A stretch of DNA of 64,000 nt from Sanderia malayensis (GCA_013076295.1 RQOL01000855.1:1736001-1800000), one strand, 5' to 3'. Counted from the stretch's first letter, positions 1 to 13,158 are shown. The notes: a model not told the origin generated them from the sequence alone. A program made the numbers and translations.

Positions 1-44
1 TGATCACGTGATGTTTTGCACGTGTTGCTGTTGCAGCAAAAATC

Positions 45-3000
45 ATGGCGACCACTTTGGATGAGCTGACTTTGAATGCAATTATAGACGAAATTTCAGC
101 GTATGTTGTTAAATCGAGGGATGTATTGGCAATTATTGGTGAGTTTTAATCTATTAATACTAAATCAAGGTGCTATAAATTATTAGCCAGCAAGACTGAG
201 ATGTGTAAAGAAGCAATACTTCCTCATGGCCTAGGCCTCGCGTAAGTACATTGTTTTTTGGCCTGCTGTGCTAAAAATTTCCGCCTGAGACAGAATTCTC
301 ATTTAGCATATGTAGGAGAATTTATATATATATATATCTAGTATGCCAGCATGTTATTTGCGTGTATATAATAAATGATTTTTACACTTTTTGTAGGTGG
401 TATATTTGCTGCAAAGTTATGTTTCAGTGCTGCAAGTGCTTGCTACAGAATGTTGAAAGTATATTTACTTCCAAAGATTTGGTACCAAAAAGATCTTCGA
501 TCGAAATATGGAGAATGGGCTGGTGTGAATTCTGAGTTCATTAACGTTTTTCTTGAACGTGTTCAGATTTAAAATTTTATCAAATGTCTATCTTGCATTG
601 CATTGCATTGCATTGCAAAGAACCTTCTCAGCTGGATGTTTGTGTGACGTCATTGAGTATTGTTTTGCAGTTGTGACTGGAGCATCTGAAGGAATTGGAA
701 GATCTTATTGCATTGAGGTACTTGAAACATCTTTGTTTCAAGTATGCTTAGATCAGAATTAGTAATGTTCAGTCTATTTAATTTACCGCTCTGTTATTTT
801 TTCATAGCTTGCAAAGCGTGGTATGAACATTATCTTAATAAGCAGAAGCTTTGGAAAGCTAGAAAAAGTAGCCAAAGAACTAGGTACGTTGACTGCTATT
901 TGCATTGTAATGACAAGATCGTGAGTTTGCAGCAGGATGCTGGGGGTGGGGTAGGAATGAAAGGGAATCTCTTTTTATCATAACAACATCATAGCCATTG
1001 CTAATGTAAAGTCATAATGACCATTTGATTTTAAGAAGCAAGTCATCATTTCCATTGTATTGCATATAGCATTCACTAAAAAATTGCTAAATGGGCACTA
1101 TGGCCCCCTTGCCCTACCAGGAAGAAACAGTTGGGGTGCTTCCCCCTCCCCCCTCATGCCTTCTCTCTGGGATTTCTGGTTTACAGTACTAGCAAATAAG
1201 ATATGTTTTCTTTACTTTACAGAACAGACTTATAAAGTGAAGACAAAAATCATTTCTGCTGATCTTAATAAAGATTATTGCTTTGAAGAAGTGAATGATG
1301 AGCTAAAAGATCTAGATATTGGAGTCTTGGGTAAGTTACTTCTACATACTCAAATTATAAACAAGATATTTTTTCAAACACCCAGATCTGTGACACGCTT
1401 TCAGCCAATAGCACAGTAGCTAATTGTTATTATTGTTATTGTATATCTGAGATCCAAGTCAGAGGCGGCACCACGGGGAGGACTGGGGAGGACATGTCTT
1501 CCCCAATATTTTCCAGGGCCGATTTTTCAATTCGTCGAAATCCGAGGAGAAATATTTAGGAGGGGTACGGGGTACGATGGCAAACTGTTGTAACAAATGG
1601 TAACAAACTGCTAAGACAACATAACATAACTTAATGTCAGTGATTTTGTGTTAAATATATAACAATGTTACCCAGGTTTACAGTAAATGTCTTTTGCATG
1701 ATATATCTATAAAAACCTTACAAAAACTCAATTTTTTCTAATGGGCGTGGCTTTCACAAATATGGGCATGGTACTAAAAAATTTTCCCTGTCCTCCCCAC
1801 GTTTTGAGGGCTGGTGCCACCCCTGATCCAAGTAGAAAATTTTATTGTGCATTAAAGTATATTTATGTATGCATGCATTTTCTATTTTATACAGTGAACA
1901 ATGTTGGTATCATGTATGATAGTTTGCAGTATTTTCTAACCGTTGATACGCAGGTATTTCTTCATATTGACTCAATGTTTTTATCTATATCAGACAGTCA
2001 TTGCATATACAGATTTTTTCTGAATGATTAACGTATTTAATTTTTTGCTCTTTCCTTTAGCGATTACAAGAGATCATAAACTTGAATATTATGGCGACAG
2101 TTCTTGTAAGTGTTAATAAGAATGGATGATTTAGCGAATTTTTTGCTTTTCATTTTTTGAAAATTGTTTTTGTTGGAGTTGGAGAGGGTAATAATTGTTA
2201 ATTACTTTTATAGATGACAAGGATGCTTCTTCCTGGCATGGTTTCAAGGTAGGATATTAATTTTTTAAAATTATAATCTCTTTTTAATCTACCATCTTTT
2301 GGGGGAAATAAAAAAGGTATCGTTTTTGAACATTTTGCACTCTTGAGAATCGAACCTAAGACTTTTCTGACTCCAACCTATATCTTTATTAATCACTTCA
2401 TTTCCCTGTGTTATGTCTCGTCATGCACTGGACGGATGCTCATCAGTAACGAAGCTATTTCCTCTTTCATTTCGCACCATTGTCATAGCTCCAAATATGG
2501 GTAATTGAAAATTGTCAATGATACTTCCGGTTGATTGTGATTGGGCATGTCTTGACATGATTGAAATAACAACCAATCGTATTGCTTTTATATTTAGCCT
2601 GATTATAAGTATTCCTCGCCGCCCTCTGTCAGTCATGCTTTCAACAGCGTCCGTTTTGCAATAGTAGGGAGTGTTCAAGTTGTCTACTAGCCCACTACAT
2701 TAGTTTTAGAACTTATTGCTTTTTGATACATTTAAAATGGATGAAAGAGAAAGTTTAACACAGAAGGCTAAATTAGCCGAACAAGCTGAGAGGTATGATG
2801 ATATGGCTGAAGCAATGAAGAAAGTCACAGAAATGAAGCAACCTTTGTCAAGTGACGAGAGGAATTTGCTTTCTGTGGCCTACAAAAATGTTGTTGGTGC
2901 AAGACGGTCGTCTTGGAGAGTTATATCTAGTATTGAGCAGAAGACTGATTCAGAAGAAGAAAAGCAAAAGAGAAAAGAAGAAATGGCAAAGTCCTACAGG

Positions 3001-5694
3001 GAGAAGATTGAAACAGAATTACGAGATGTCTGTAATGAAGTTTTGAAGCTTCTTGACACCTATCTGATCACTGATGATTCTGATTCAAGCGACGACTCAC
3101 AAGTGGCCGAATCATGTGTTTTCTATCTGAAGATGAAAGGTGATTATTACAGATACCTTGCCGAAGTTGCTTCAGACCAGGGTGCACGAGATGATGTATT
3201 AAATTTCTCCGAGGAAGCCTATGAGAAGGCTTTCGGAGTGGCTAACAAAAAACTAGGCCCAACACACCCCATCCGCCTTGGCCTAGCCTTGAATTTCTCA
3301 GTATTTTACTATGAAATTAAAAATGATCCCGATGAAGCTTGCAGTAAAGCCAAGAGTGCTTTCGACGAGGCCATTAAAGATCTAGATGAAAATACTAATC
3401 GAGATTCATACAAGGACAGTACACTTATAATGCAGTTGCTACGTGATAACCTCACTTTGTGGACCACAGACACGCAAGGAGATGAAGATGATGCCGAAAA
3501 TTAAACCCAACATTCTGCTGTACATTCAACATTCGCACAACAGTTTACTAATTTCTACTGAACAAATTCTCAACAAACTTTTTGGAGAACAATGAGTCGT
3601 TTTTCACTTCACAACTGATTTACATAGAAAAAACAAACTGATTTGGTCTTGTAATAGCTGTTGAAGAAAAGATAGGCTGCTTGAGATTTTGGGCCTTTGG
3701 TCGAAAATTCATCTGGACTGTTCATGAAACTTTAAATCTTTATACGCGGAACTCTACTTGCTTTCTTTCATCAAGAATTCTGAATTAACTTCCTTTTTCG
3801 TAAACCTGGAGAGACAATGGGTAATTATTGAGGCAGTAACAATAGAAGTCAAAAGTTAATTGACTTTTTGCCCTGAGACTATATTTAAATAATATTTACT
3901 TGTTAGTGAAAAGTTCTGGGTGGGCTAGTGTAAATTTTTTTCTTTTATTTTACGGTAATAGGAGCAATAGAAGCTAACAATCACAATTCATTCCACAATT
4001 TAATTTTTTTTTAATTTTTTGTTCTTTAATTATGGTTATTACATGTATTTTTTTGCTTCATTTGTAAATCAATGATGCAATTGTCCTATGCTGATGCTTA
4101 TTTTTGTATCTTTGTCTCTGGTGTTATTTCCAGAAATGCTGGCAGCTACAACTGCTTGGAGAATCGCAATTAATCTTTTAAATTTCTTATTTCAAAATTA
4201 CCTTACTGTATTTATTTGGAATTTCTTTGAATGCCAGTTTTGAAATTCATGTCCTGTTTCATTTTTGTCTATTCTTCTTCTTATATGAGATCATTATATT
4301 TTCAAAGCATATCAAATTTAAAACTCTTCTTGCAGGAAAAGGGGTGCAATAATAAACATATCGTCGGGTGCTTGTGTCCAACCTGTTCCATGCATGACAG
4401 CATACTCTGCTGCTAAGGTGAGTGAGCCATGAATAATGCAATGCATTTGTGAAGAATTTCAAGGCACTGTAAAGTAACTTATAAACATGTAACAAATTTA
4501 TAAAAATCCGGGGGGATGTCACCCCTCCCTCAATAAGCTTTGAGTCTGTCCAAAAATTTTAAAATATACAAGTAAATAGCCATTGAATAACTCTTTTCGC
4601 ATTTTATTTGTTTTGCTCTAATAAAACATTGCTTCCGAAAATTTCCACTCCTGCTTATTTACGTTGATAACAAATCATACCCATACCCTTCTTGGTAGAG
4701 GAGGGTGAAGTATGCGTGCATTGATTATTGTCGGATTTCACTTGCGATGCCTGAAATTTGAGTGACATTGCCTCAGCAGATACATATGCTATGATACGAT
4801 AAATATAGTCAATACATAGTGCGATAAAAATGGGCGTTGTCGATACTACGATGAAGGTGGTCAATAGCTCGACAAGTTGGTACACCAGAATATCCTGTTG
4901 TTTTGCAGGGTTTGACTTTTTGTTGAGCTTGAACAAGCCATGCAGCTGTTGTTTGTGGTCTTGTACAAATAATATTTTTATTTTCAGAAATATGTTGATT
5001 ATTTTTCCCAAGCACTTGGATATGAATACGGAAAGGATGGCATAACAGTTCAGGTATACCATCCTCTTCAGATTATAGTCCACTTTTCAAGTGAACACTA
5101 CTTTATATTGGTGCACTTTAAATGTCTTCTTGAACTGGTCCATATGAACTCTAGCGAGAAGTTGTTTTAGAATTGTCATATTCTTTCTTTACTTTCGTTT
5201 GGTAGAGTGTCCAGCCATTTTATGTATCGACGAGAATGACAAACAATATGAAACCGAATTTCCTTGTACCAGATGCAAGTACCTATGTCGACCATGCTAT
5301 TAAAACATTGTCCTTCACGAACAAGACATATGGCTATTGGTCGCACGGAATCATGGTATGGACTTTAATTTACTAACAACTTTGGGAGTACTTTAAGTCC
5401 AGGGTAGTTTCATTATGGGTGATTAACCTATTAATAAATAGGCATTGTTTGTGAAGAAAATCCCAGTTTTTAACTCGTGAATCTATTAGTTTGAAAGTCG
5501 CAAATCTAGTTCTAAACAAAACGTTTGCTCTGGTGTGTACATTTAGCCTCTTGTTATACAAGTGTTTTTGTTTTTTGTAGGGTGTAGTTGGTGAGTGGAT
5601 GCCAAGGTGGCTCTTTTTCTGGAGCACAATCAATATTAATGTTCCAATGTGGAATTACTTCACTGGTCTCCGTGCCCCAACTAAGGAAGACTAG
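45..5694 (+). CDS. HSD17B12: Very-long-chain 3-oxoacyl-CoA reductase / 17-beta-hydroxysteroid dehydrogenase 12-like (12 exons)
   Basis: Short-chain dehydrogenase of the ER membrane. The family reduces 3-ketoacyl-CoA with NADPH in fatty-acid elongation, and some members reduce steroids. Exons by eye: 45-138, 397-522, 671-717, 808-883, 1223-1330, 1895-1953, 2061-2105, 2214-2248, 4336-4417, 4988-5053, 5206-5355, 5581-5694. They join in one frame to 333 aa, close to the usual ~312. Visible motifs are the cofactor turn TGASEGIG (residues 76-83), NNVG (152-155), catalytic Ser207 in NISSG, and Tyr220/Lys224 in YSAAK. An N-terminal hydrophobic stretch fits a membrane anchor. The C-terminus ends TKED, so there is no classic KKxx signal. 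Intron 8 (2249-4335) is large and contains a 14-3-3 gene; intron 5 contains a MITE. The splice set is very likely right because every junction keeps the SDR frame. Confidence 0.93.
1460..1825. mobile_element. hAT-type MITE in intron 5 of HSD17B12
   Basis: A 366-bp non-coding element with imperfect terminal inverted repeats: left CAGAGGCGGCACC, right GGTGCCACCCCTG, 11 of 13 positions complementary. It is flanked by an identical 8-bp direct repeat, ATCCAAGT, at 1452-1459 and 1826-1833. A CAGNGG-type end with an 8-bp target duplication is the hallmark of hAT transposons. A second inverted pair lies just inside (GGGGAGGAC near 1476-1493 and GTCCTCCCC near 1791-1799). There is no transposase, so it is a non-autonomous copy. 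The perfect target duplication suggests a fairly recent insertion. Confidence 0.85.
2737..3504 (+). CDS. 14-3-3 protein, intronless and nested in an intron
   Basis: Phosphoserine/threonine-binding adaptor of 255 aa, typical family length. The ATG at 2737 (MDERESL...) aligns with the family start; seven in-frame codons upstream lack an ATG. The first signature is visible around [20 protein letters not shown], with the phosphate-binding Lys and Arg. The RY pair lies in the [10 protein letters not shown] helix. The second signature falls in [18 protein letters not shown]. The acidic tail (GDEDDAEN) resembles other 14-3-3 tails. The coding region is a single exon inside intron 8 of HSD17B12 on the same strand. 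An intronless copy of a normally split gene suggests a retrogene, but the frame is fully intact and about 830 bp of AT-rich sequence follows before the next host exon, so it is probably functional. I cannot assign the isoform. Confidence 0.95.
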   Translation: MDERESLTQKAKLAEQAERYDDMAEAMKKVTEMKQPLSSDERNLLSVAYKNVVGARRSSWRVISSIEQKTDSEEEKQKRKEEMAKSYREKIETELRDVCNEVLKLLDTYLITDDSDSSDDSQVAESCVFYLKMKGDYYRYLAEVASDQGARDDVLNFSEEAYEKAFGVANKKLGPTHPIRLGLALNFSVFYYEIKNDPDEACSKAKSAFDEAIKDLDENTNRDSYKDSTLIMQLLRDNLTLWTTDTQGDEDDAEN

Positions 5695-6425
5695 ATAGAA
5701 CTTTTGAGCAGTAAATTTCGCTTATGATTCTACCTTAGCTGATATTAATCTAAAGATATAAATAAAGAAATAATTCCAATGTTAAAGTTTGACTGAAAAA
5801 AAGGCATAAACCTTTGTCTCTTCTGCAGGACCATATCGCGTTACGTCAAGTATCGAAATGTTCTTAAACTCTTTTAATTTTGTCAGTAGTTTCTTACGTT
5901 TATATGCATATAAAGAAATACGTGCAAAAAATTACTTCCTTTAGATCTTTCTGGGCCCATAATTTGGGAAATTTGGCCGGAGGCCTTTGCGAAATGCAGC
6001 TTGCTCTTCATACTTTTTGGTTGTTCTGCGTAATTGCACCCTCGCAGCGCTTCGTCTATGTTGGTCCGACTTTTAGGCCATTGCCAGCCAATATACTTCG
6101 TACAAAACTGCATTGCGCATTGCATATGGAGCCAAAACAATGCCAGGCGATAAGATACTGGGTTTATCAGAAAGGTATTATATCAATCATCTGCAAAACT
6201 GGATGCTAATTAACAAGCATCATTGTTTAATAGTGAATTGAATATATACTTTATTATGTAATATATCGTTGCTTCGCTTAAATTAGTCGATTTTACACTT
6301 CAAACCTCGAGTACAAGGCTATTGCAAGTTCATGGGCCTAAGCTTGCAAAAGTCAACAATAAAACAACGATATTGTTATCGGATTTGCTACGAATAACAT
6401 CCGGTCAGCAAAATAAAACTGCGTG
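5695..6425. other. Intergenic, HSD17B12 to the next gene
   Basis: Holds the HSD17B12 3' UTR and presumably the promoter of the downstream gene. Overlapping ORFs on both strands (5880-6209) have no recognisable domain and are probably chance. No repeat or RNA gene seen. Confidence 0.5.
5761..5766 (+). terminator. Probable polyadenylation signal of HSD17B12
   Basis: AATAAA lies about 65 bp after the stop codon at 5692-5694, in a short AT-rich 3' UTR. Assigned from hexamer and distance only. Confidence 0.5.
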
Positions 6426-7253
6426 ATGTATCATCTACCAAGGTGTGCATCAATTCTTTCTGATGAAGTTGATGCCAAGACTTTCTTTGATTCTTTATCA
6501 AGCCTTGATGTTAAGAAAAGTGAAGACCTTCGACCATTTCTTGAAAAATACAAAGGTGTCAGATTCAGTGTTAGTGGAATTAGCGAGAAAATAATGATCA
6601 CTGGAAATGATCCAAGTGATGTCGCAAATTTCGAGCAATTTGCTTTGGATCTATGGAAGGATTATTACACTCAAGAAGATGTTTATCAACTTGCTATTCT
6701 AGAAGACAAATCTCCAGTTGAGGTGATTAACTATTAACAATAAATCTTATTGTTTTGCAGGAATAAAAAATGCGCTAGAGACAGAGTTAATGTTGCTGCT
6801 AACTAATACAATTTTCAGCTTGTATTAGCGAAATCAATTATCGCAAGATAACATAATGGACCATTCTATTATCTTATATCTATTTACACCACAACAGTAG
6901 TTGCAGGCATTGCTAAATTTGTTGCTTTTTAATTGTTTTATTATAACTGCTCTAATTTGTCTCCATTTATTACCTATGTCTGCGATAAACATATTGATAC
7001 ACCAATTATTTGATTTGCTTTCCAGGGTCTGTTCATTGGACTTAACTCAGGAAAAGTTTTCACATGTGCTCAAGCAGATGATTTCTCTCAGCAAAAAGTA
7101 GTCTGCATTGGAGACAACCTTTATAATTTCATTTGGGTTGGACCAACTCCACCAATAGAACTACATAGTGGTTCATGTTTATTGAATGGCTGCTACGGAT
7201 GCATAGAGCCCGTGATAAGAGACAGGGTGTTTGGAATCAAGCACCATCATTAA
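6426..7253 (+). CDS. Uncharacterised two-exon protein, 174 aa
   Basis: Exon 1 is 6426-6722 and exon 2 is 7026-7253, joined in phase 0 by a 303-bp intron (GTGATT donor, TTTCCAG acceptor). I do not recognise the family. Residues 1-99 look like a small mixed alpha/beta region with a hydrophobic run around GVRFSVSGISEKIMITG. The second exon holds a cysteine-containing segment (GSCLLNGCYGCIEPV) and ends in three histidines. No signal peptide, transmembrane segment or coiled coil is obvious. The frame is continuous across a good splice pair, and both exons are non-repetitive, so a real gene is likely. The first ATG at 6426 follows the noncanonical frame entry at 6423. Confidence 0.65.
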
Positions 7254-7711
7254 AACATCATTTCAAAAAACATTTCTTTCACCAACTATGGATTTATTTA
7301 TTTATTTAATTTAAGTTACCCAAAAATAATCGCTTTTATTTTGGTAGATTTTATTTCGCTGTTCATAATGATTTTTTGTTGATATTCATTATTCTATGAC
7401 GTAATGATTGATTGCGTAAGTAGATTGCGTCATTCGTTGTGTCGTCAGCATGTCAGCATCAGGAAGCGGGTTTTCCTTTCCTATCATATTTCAAATTTCA
7501 ACAAAGTAAATTTCACTGAGTCATCAATTACACGAGAAATGTTTGAGTGATGTGTCTTTCTTTTCGTTGATTGCAAGCTGCTATTTTTAGACATGTTTCT
7601 TGCATATAAACCTTCGTTCGTTGTTTAATTTGACGATCGAAGCGATTATCAATGTTACCTTCCTGCTTGGAAATACTTGGAATTTAGGCCAAGACTCTTC
7701 GTCAGACCAAC
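7254..7711. other. Intergenic, 458 bp
   Basis: AT-rich spacer with the 3' UTR of the preceding gene and the likely promoter of the ADP-ribosylglycohydrolase. No repeat or RNA gene recognised. Confidence 0.5.
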
Positions 7712-10192
7712 ATGGGTCAATCAAATTCAACAAGTGAAATTCAAATTCCGACAAAAGAATTGGATTTGAGAATCAGATCTATGGAGTCATTTACGGTCAA
7801 GCCACTGGTGATGCGATTGGATTGCTCACAGAGTTTATGACTAAAAGAGAAGCTAAAGTGGTGAGGTTATCTTCTTTTTTTTCTCTATTTTTGTCTTGTA
7901 CTCTTTCACAACAACCAGAGTCACGCCCCCTTTTCAATCCTAGCGTAAAGCGTAAAGATATGATTGAAGAAAAGGATTTTTGCGTATATATATGCAGATA
8001 GCGAACTTAGAATTTCTGGATATCCGATTATAAATAAGATATTATCCTCTTCAAGTAGCTCAACGTTATTTACTTGGCTTCCTTCTTTAGTATTATGGAC
8101 AGAAGTTGTCCAATGGTTTGAGATACAGTGATAAAGTTCCAGATTTTCACAGATCAAGATGGGAGACTGGAGACTGGACTGATGATACTGATCAAATGCT
8201 AGCAATTTTGCACTCATTGATTGACAATGAAGGCCAAGTAAGCTACTTTATTATCACATAATCACAGAGTAGATAATTTTCATTATCATAATGATTAAAA
8301 CAATCATTGTTTGATACACGGATAGTTTTTATGGAAGATGACAGCCAGACCAGAGTAGACATACCCAAATGACACTTCCAAACTGTTTTTTTATAAATTC
8401 ATTTGACAAATTTTAAATTGTTAGGTTGTTCCAAATGATGTTGGTAAAAAGTTTGTAAATTGGATGAAACATGGAATCGCAGAACACGGTGATGTCAGAG
8501 GCATGGGCATTGGTGGGACAACTTCAACTGTATTGCGACATCCAAGATATGAATCTGAACCACATGAGGTATGCAATTCTTTACATTATGTTTTTGAATG
8601 GAACCCTCTCTAAACCTATTACTAAGAAGTTTACGCAAAGTACACCAATGTCTGTATGTTGCTTTCCCATCCAGTGTGCTTTCGAAGTTTGGGACAGCTC
8701 TGGGAGGAATCTAGCACCAAATGGAGCAGTAATGAGGACATCCGTCCTTGGTATCCATGAATTTAAGACATTGAACAAAGTTATTGAGAATGCAGTCAGT
8801 GTGTGCAAAACAACACATGCTGATCCTAGGTAATGCATTACTTGTTGCAGTTTCCGTTGAATGAGCAATTTATTTTGGTGCTGAAGACCTTTCTGATTAA
8901 TGGTTTTATTTACAGATGCATAGCTTCTTGTGTAGCCGTTACAGTTGCCATATCAGTGATGCTAAGCAGAGACGATAGGTTCTTAGACTCTCGTGGTTGC
9001 TTCAATGTTGATTCTATAATAAATTTTGCTTTTGAGAAAGGCTGCGAACATCTTGACAATGAAGAACATGTAAGATTCATTCTCATTTGCTTTTTCTTTG
9101 CCTTATTGTCACATTTTACTGCTTGCAAGCCTGGAGTTGTTGTTGCTTTACTTTTACATTGCATTCGTTTCATCTTTCTTTGTATTCATCTTCAGAAAGA
9201 GGAATTTAAAGCAGCACTGTTTGCAAAAGATTTGAAAAGTTTGCAACTAACTGAACCTGGAAAGATTGGCTACACATTCAAGACTTTAGGTGCTGGGTTC
9301 TGGGCTTTCAAGCAGAGCAATTTCAGAAAAGCACTCCAGCAAGTCGTTATGGAAGTAAGTGGGACAGCCTAACCCCCTTTGAACATTCGATCAGGCTTTA
9401 TCATCAGTGCAATATGCTATCCTTGTATTGGATGATTAGCAATGCAGCTGACATTTGCTATGGCAAACTTGAAAACTTTTTTGAGATAACAAGTTTTCAA
9501 AACAATGGATGTCTTAAGCTATACTGCACCAAAACAATAGCAAATGGAAAGGAAAGTCATTCGAGAAGGCAAGTTTTTGAAATAACGGCCACTCGAGATA
9601 GCGCATGTCAATTGTATTAACATGGCATGGGGTGATTAATAATGATTAACCATTGGGAAGTTGATTTAATTGGTGTTTGTTTTAGGGTGGCGATGCAGAT
9701 ACTAATGGTGCAGTTGCAGGTGCAATGCTGGGCTGTAAAATTGGCAAGTCAAATATTCCTTCGATATGGGTTGATGAGCTGAAGCATGAAGAATGGCTTG
9801 ATACCCAAACTCAAAAGTAAGCTTGATGCTTTAGAAGTGAAAACATTTCCACAAAAAACTGTTGATTTTGTTATAGTTTTCATGCCCTCTTCTCAGTTGA
9901 CACGCCACATCTGTGAAGCTCTCAGATGAGTTTTTGAGTCGTTATCTTTGCGGGGACCAAGATAGTAATGAGTCTTGACTTTCTGGAAGCATTTTTTGTT
10001 GTTTTCGCTTTGTTGTTTTCGCTTTGTTGTTTTGTTTGTTGTATAATGTTGTCGTTTGCTGTTTCGTGATGGATTATAATCCCAAGTACCCAAGAAGAGC
10101 ATTCTGCGACAGTTTACTTTGACATACATCCACTTTCTTTTAGGTTTATTTCTCTTTTGGTTTCTATGGATGTAATCCCAAATGATGATTAA
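7712..10192 (+). CDS. ADP-ribosylglycohydrolase family protein (DraG-like fold), 8 exons, frame offset in exon 1
   Basis: Predicted hydrolase of ADP-ribosyl groups, with a binuclear metal site in the family. Exons: 7712-7860, 8091-8237, 8425-8568, 8675-8829, 8916-9069, 9196-9354, 9686-9816, 10144-10192; about 362 aa. Metal-binding motifs are clear: GQATGDAIG in exon 1, DWTDDTDQM in exon 2 and GGDADTNGAVAGAMLG in exon 7. The ATG at 7712 gives a myristoylation-like MGQSNS start, but its frame differs by one base from the conserved frame that begins near 7768; exon 1 is 149 nt where 150 would fit. This suggests a 1-nt deletion or assembly error, or an unseen upstream exon. If the exon-7 donor (9817) is not used, the protein ends at a TAA at 9818-9820. 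Using the acceptor at 10143 adds a short helix-like tail ending NDD. The subfamily is uncertain. Confidence 0.85.
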
Positions 10193-10282
10193 CTCAGCAA
10201 AGGAAAGAAAACCAGACCTAGCCCATTTTGACTGCCTCATTTATTCAGGTATTTAATGGCTAACCCTTTCACCGTTCTGTTA

Positions 10283-10288
10283 AATAAA
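10283..10288 (+). terminator. Probable polyadenylation signal of the ADP-ribosylglycohydrolase
   Basis: AATAAA about 90 bp after the predicted terminal exon. This supports the 10144-10192 exon being transcribed. Hexamer evidence only. Confidence 0.4.
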
Positions 10289-13158
10289 ATTTCAACAGAT
10301 TTCATGGCGCAGATTTCTGAATTTTAATCGGACCATTATTTTGTCGTAATTAGCCTTTTCTTCGTGAACTCTTTTATCTGATGGTTTTAGTCGTAATTTT
10401 TATTTAATCTCTTTAAATTGGCAATTGCTTCGACAATTCCTTTTCATTATTATATGTCAGTTTCTTATTCTCCGATATCGTTAACTGTTTAGTGAATTGT
10501 CAATTTGATCTGATCAATGTATATAGAGTAGTTTATTTTAGAATAATCTATTTTCTACAAGCAACCAACATGTGCTTCACCAAAGGTAGTTTTTTTCAAC
10601 CATGATTATATTTATTTTTCTTGTTTCTCCTAATACAGTTCAGCAGGTTTTATCTCTGTTTGTGTATATTTATATTGATTTGTATTTTTATTTTACTCAT
10701 TTTTATTTTTGTTTGTGTATATTTATATTAATTTGTAATTATGTGTTCTTTTTTCTTTTATGGGTTCTGTTCACTCAGCTGCTTAAATTTACTTATTCCC
10801 CATCTACATTTATTTTAAATTATTTAATTACCATTATTATTTTCACTATAGAATTATAAGATGAACATGAAGAAATTTGGAATCAAAATCGGCCAACTCG
10901 AGGTAAGGTTCATTCATTCTCAACTTCTCAATCTTGAAACTTTGAGTTTAAAGCGCGACTATTGAATAGTTACCAAAGATAGACGACAAGCTACCAACCT
11001 CGTGTCTTAATTATCCGACTTACTGTTTTGCCTAACTAATTCACGGCTAAGCACCTTGTTTGTTAGTAGCTTTGCTTTAAATTAAACATAACTGCCAGAT
11101 GCAAAGTTACATGAACAACTTCGATCTTGTCATTATCCGAACGATTTTCTTATCTCTAGTTCTGAACCTTGCGTGATTTCTGGATGATTATGAATTTTTA
11201 ACAATTCTCGTCACAGAAGATGAATTTCTGTAATTCTGAACAAGATTTGAAGCATTTTTTAAATCTCGGGAGTTGGAGGTGAACCGCATTTTTAATTTCG
11301 CACAATTGGGCGACTTTCTATTTGCAAGCAAACATTTCTTGCTAATTAGTTCGATCGCTTATGGTTAATACGTGATTCCAAAGCCCAACGAATACTTGGT
11401 TGGTCTTATTCAATATTCATATTCATATTAATAGCCATATTCAATGGTTGAAGCAGGAGGTATCTCTTGTAGGCTGTTATGGTAACGCAATGTTTTTCGT
11501 ATCATATATTGTGTACTACACTATGTTCTAAGCAAAGTAAGCAAGTTAAGTACCATATGTCCACTGCTCAGCTGACCATATACATCAGCTCATCTGCCCT
11601 TGATCAGAGATAAAGATAGTAGACCATGTCTGATCTATACGTATTGTTTCGTTTTTCTTTTCGCAGTTTGAATCCGGGACTGACAACTGAAGTTTTAGTT
11701 CTGCACTAAGAAGTTCCAACGAGTTCAAGATCAGACAACAATGAAAGGTAATGAAGTTAATAGATGAAATTTTATGATCCTTCATCGACTTGTATCAGTT
11801 GGTATTTGAATGCAAAATAAATTTCTTAGTTAGCTTCATCCATTCATTCACATTTACTCTTCTAACGCTGTTTATTGGTAACAAATTAGTTTGAAGTCGA
11901 AAATGTCCTGATGTACAGACACTCTGTTCATAGCAAAAGATTAATCGCCTGTCAGGATAAATTAATACTCACAGAAGTTTGACCTGGCGGGTGAACATAA
12001 TTAGTACCAGCTGTAAACATCCTGGCAGTCCAACTAAAAGATTTTGCAACATGCACATTTTGTGTAAGTTTGTTACTTAAGCATTTTTACGCAAACAAAT
12101 TGGACACCATTTCCATATTGTATATTGGAATTTTTTAGACTGTACATGGCATATAGCATTAGCTGGATTATATTTAACACGCATCTTTTATAAAAAACCT
12201 ACGTCAAATCCTAGCTCTTAAAATTCCCTATTTGCAGACCTGTTTTAACCAAATTGTTGTACAAAATGTTCTTTAATAGTTATTCAACTTTAGCTGAACG
12301 TAGATAGCATAGCTGTAAAAAAGCATTGAAATTCGAACTTTGCTTAAAATTGTTGCTTGAAACAACAAAGCAAGGAAGAAGTTTAATTGACAAATGCAGT
12401 TTCAGCCCAGATGTAACGTATTGCATGTGACATGGCTGGCACATATGGGTAATTCTCAATGATATCGCGGTGATGAAATTATTCATCGAAAGTTTTCTCT
12501 GGGATTTTGTCTTCAGTAGCATATGTTATTGAATTATTAGGTCCTCTACATCATTTAAGAGGTTCTTTATAGATATGTTAATAGGTTTAAGGATTTAATT
12601 TTTCAAATCCTTGACAGTCTTCCATCCAGTACCCTGAATTTCTTTGGTTTTTGCCAACCCGAGTGAATATACTGTCTTCCTTTCCATTATAAAGCATTCC
12701 CTTATAAAAATATCGTGTGTAAACGTGACATCTAGGCCAAACCTGAGTTACGTCATCAACGTAAATCAGCTGCATTCTAATTTCCAACTGACATGGATAA
12801 CGTTAGATGAACAGTTTTAATAAGCATAGCTTCTTCACTTAAGCTCTTTATTTTTCACAGCAACTGTTGAGACATCGTGCTTTTTGAGCTATACCTCGCT
12901 GTTCTTGTCCTGTTTCGGACACGTCGGTTTAGTTTTAGTTGTAGCCAGTATCATTGTCAATAGAAGGGGGAAATTATAGAAAATTAATAAGATTGATTAA
13001 TAAATAAAGTCAATAAGAAATTTATTTTATCGGATATCATTTTTCGCTCGTATGGTCATAATCGGTTGTTTCCAGGACTTTTTTTATACCTATTTTACGT
13101 TTGTTATATATTCGCAAGTTAAATTTAGGATACACGAACAAGGACTATTAAATGCTTT

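Noticed and set aside
4655..5083. 142-codon minus-strand ORF inside HSD17B12
   Set aside because: Covers intron 9 and exon 10 of the sense gene; no domain.
10602..10859. 85-codon Phe/Tyr/Ile-rich ORF
   Set aside because: Translation of T-rich low-complexity DNA with a local duplication.
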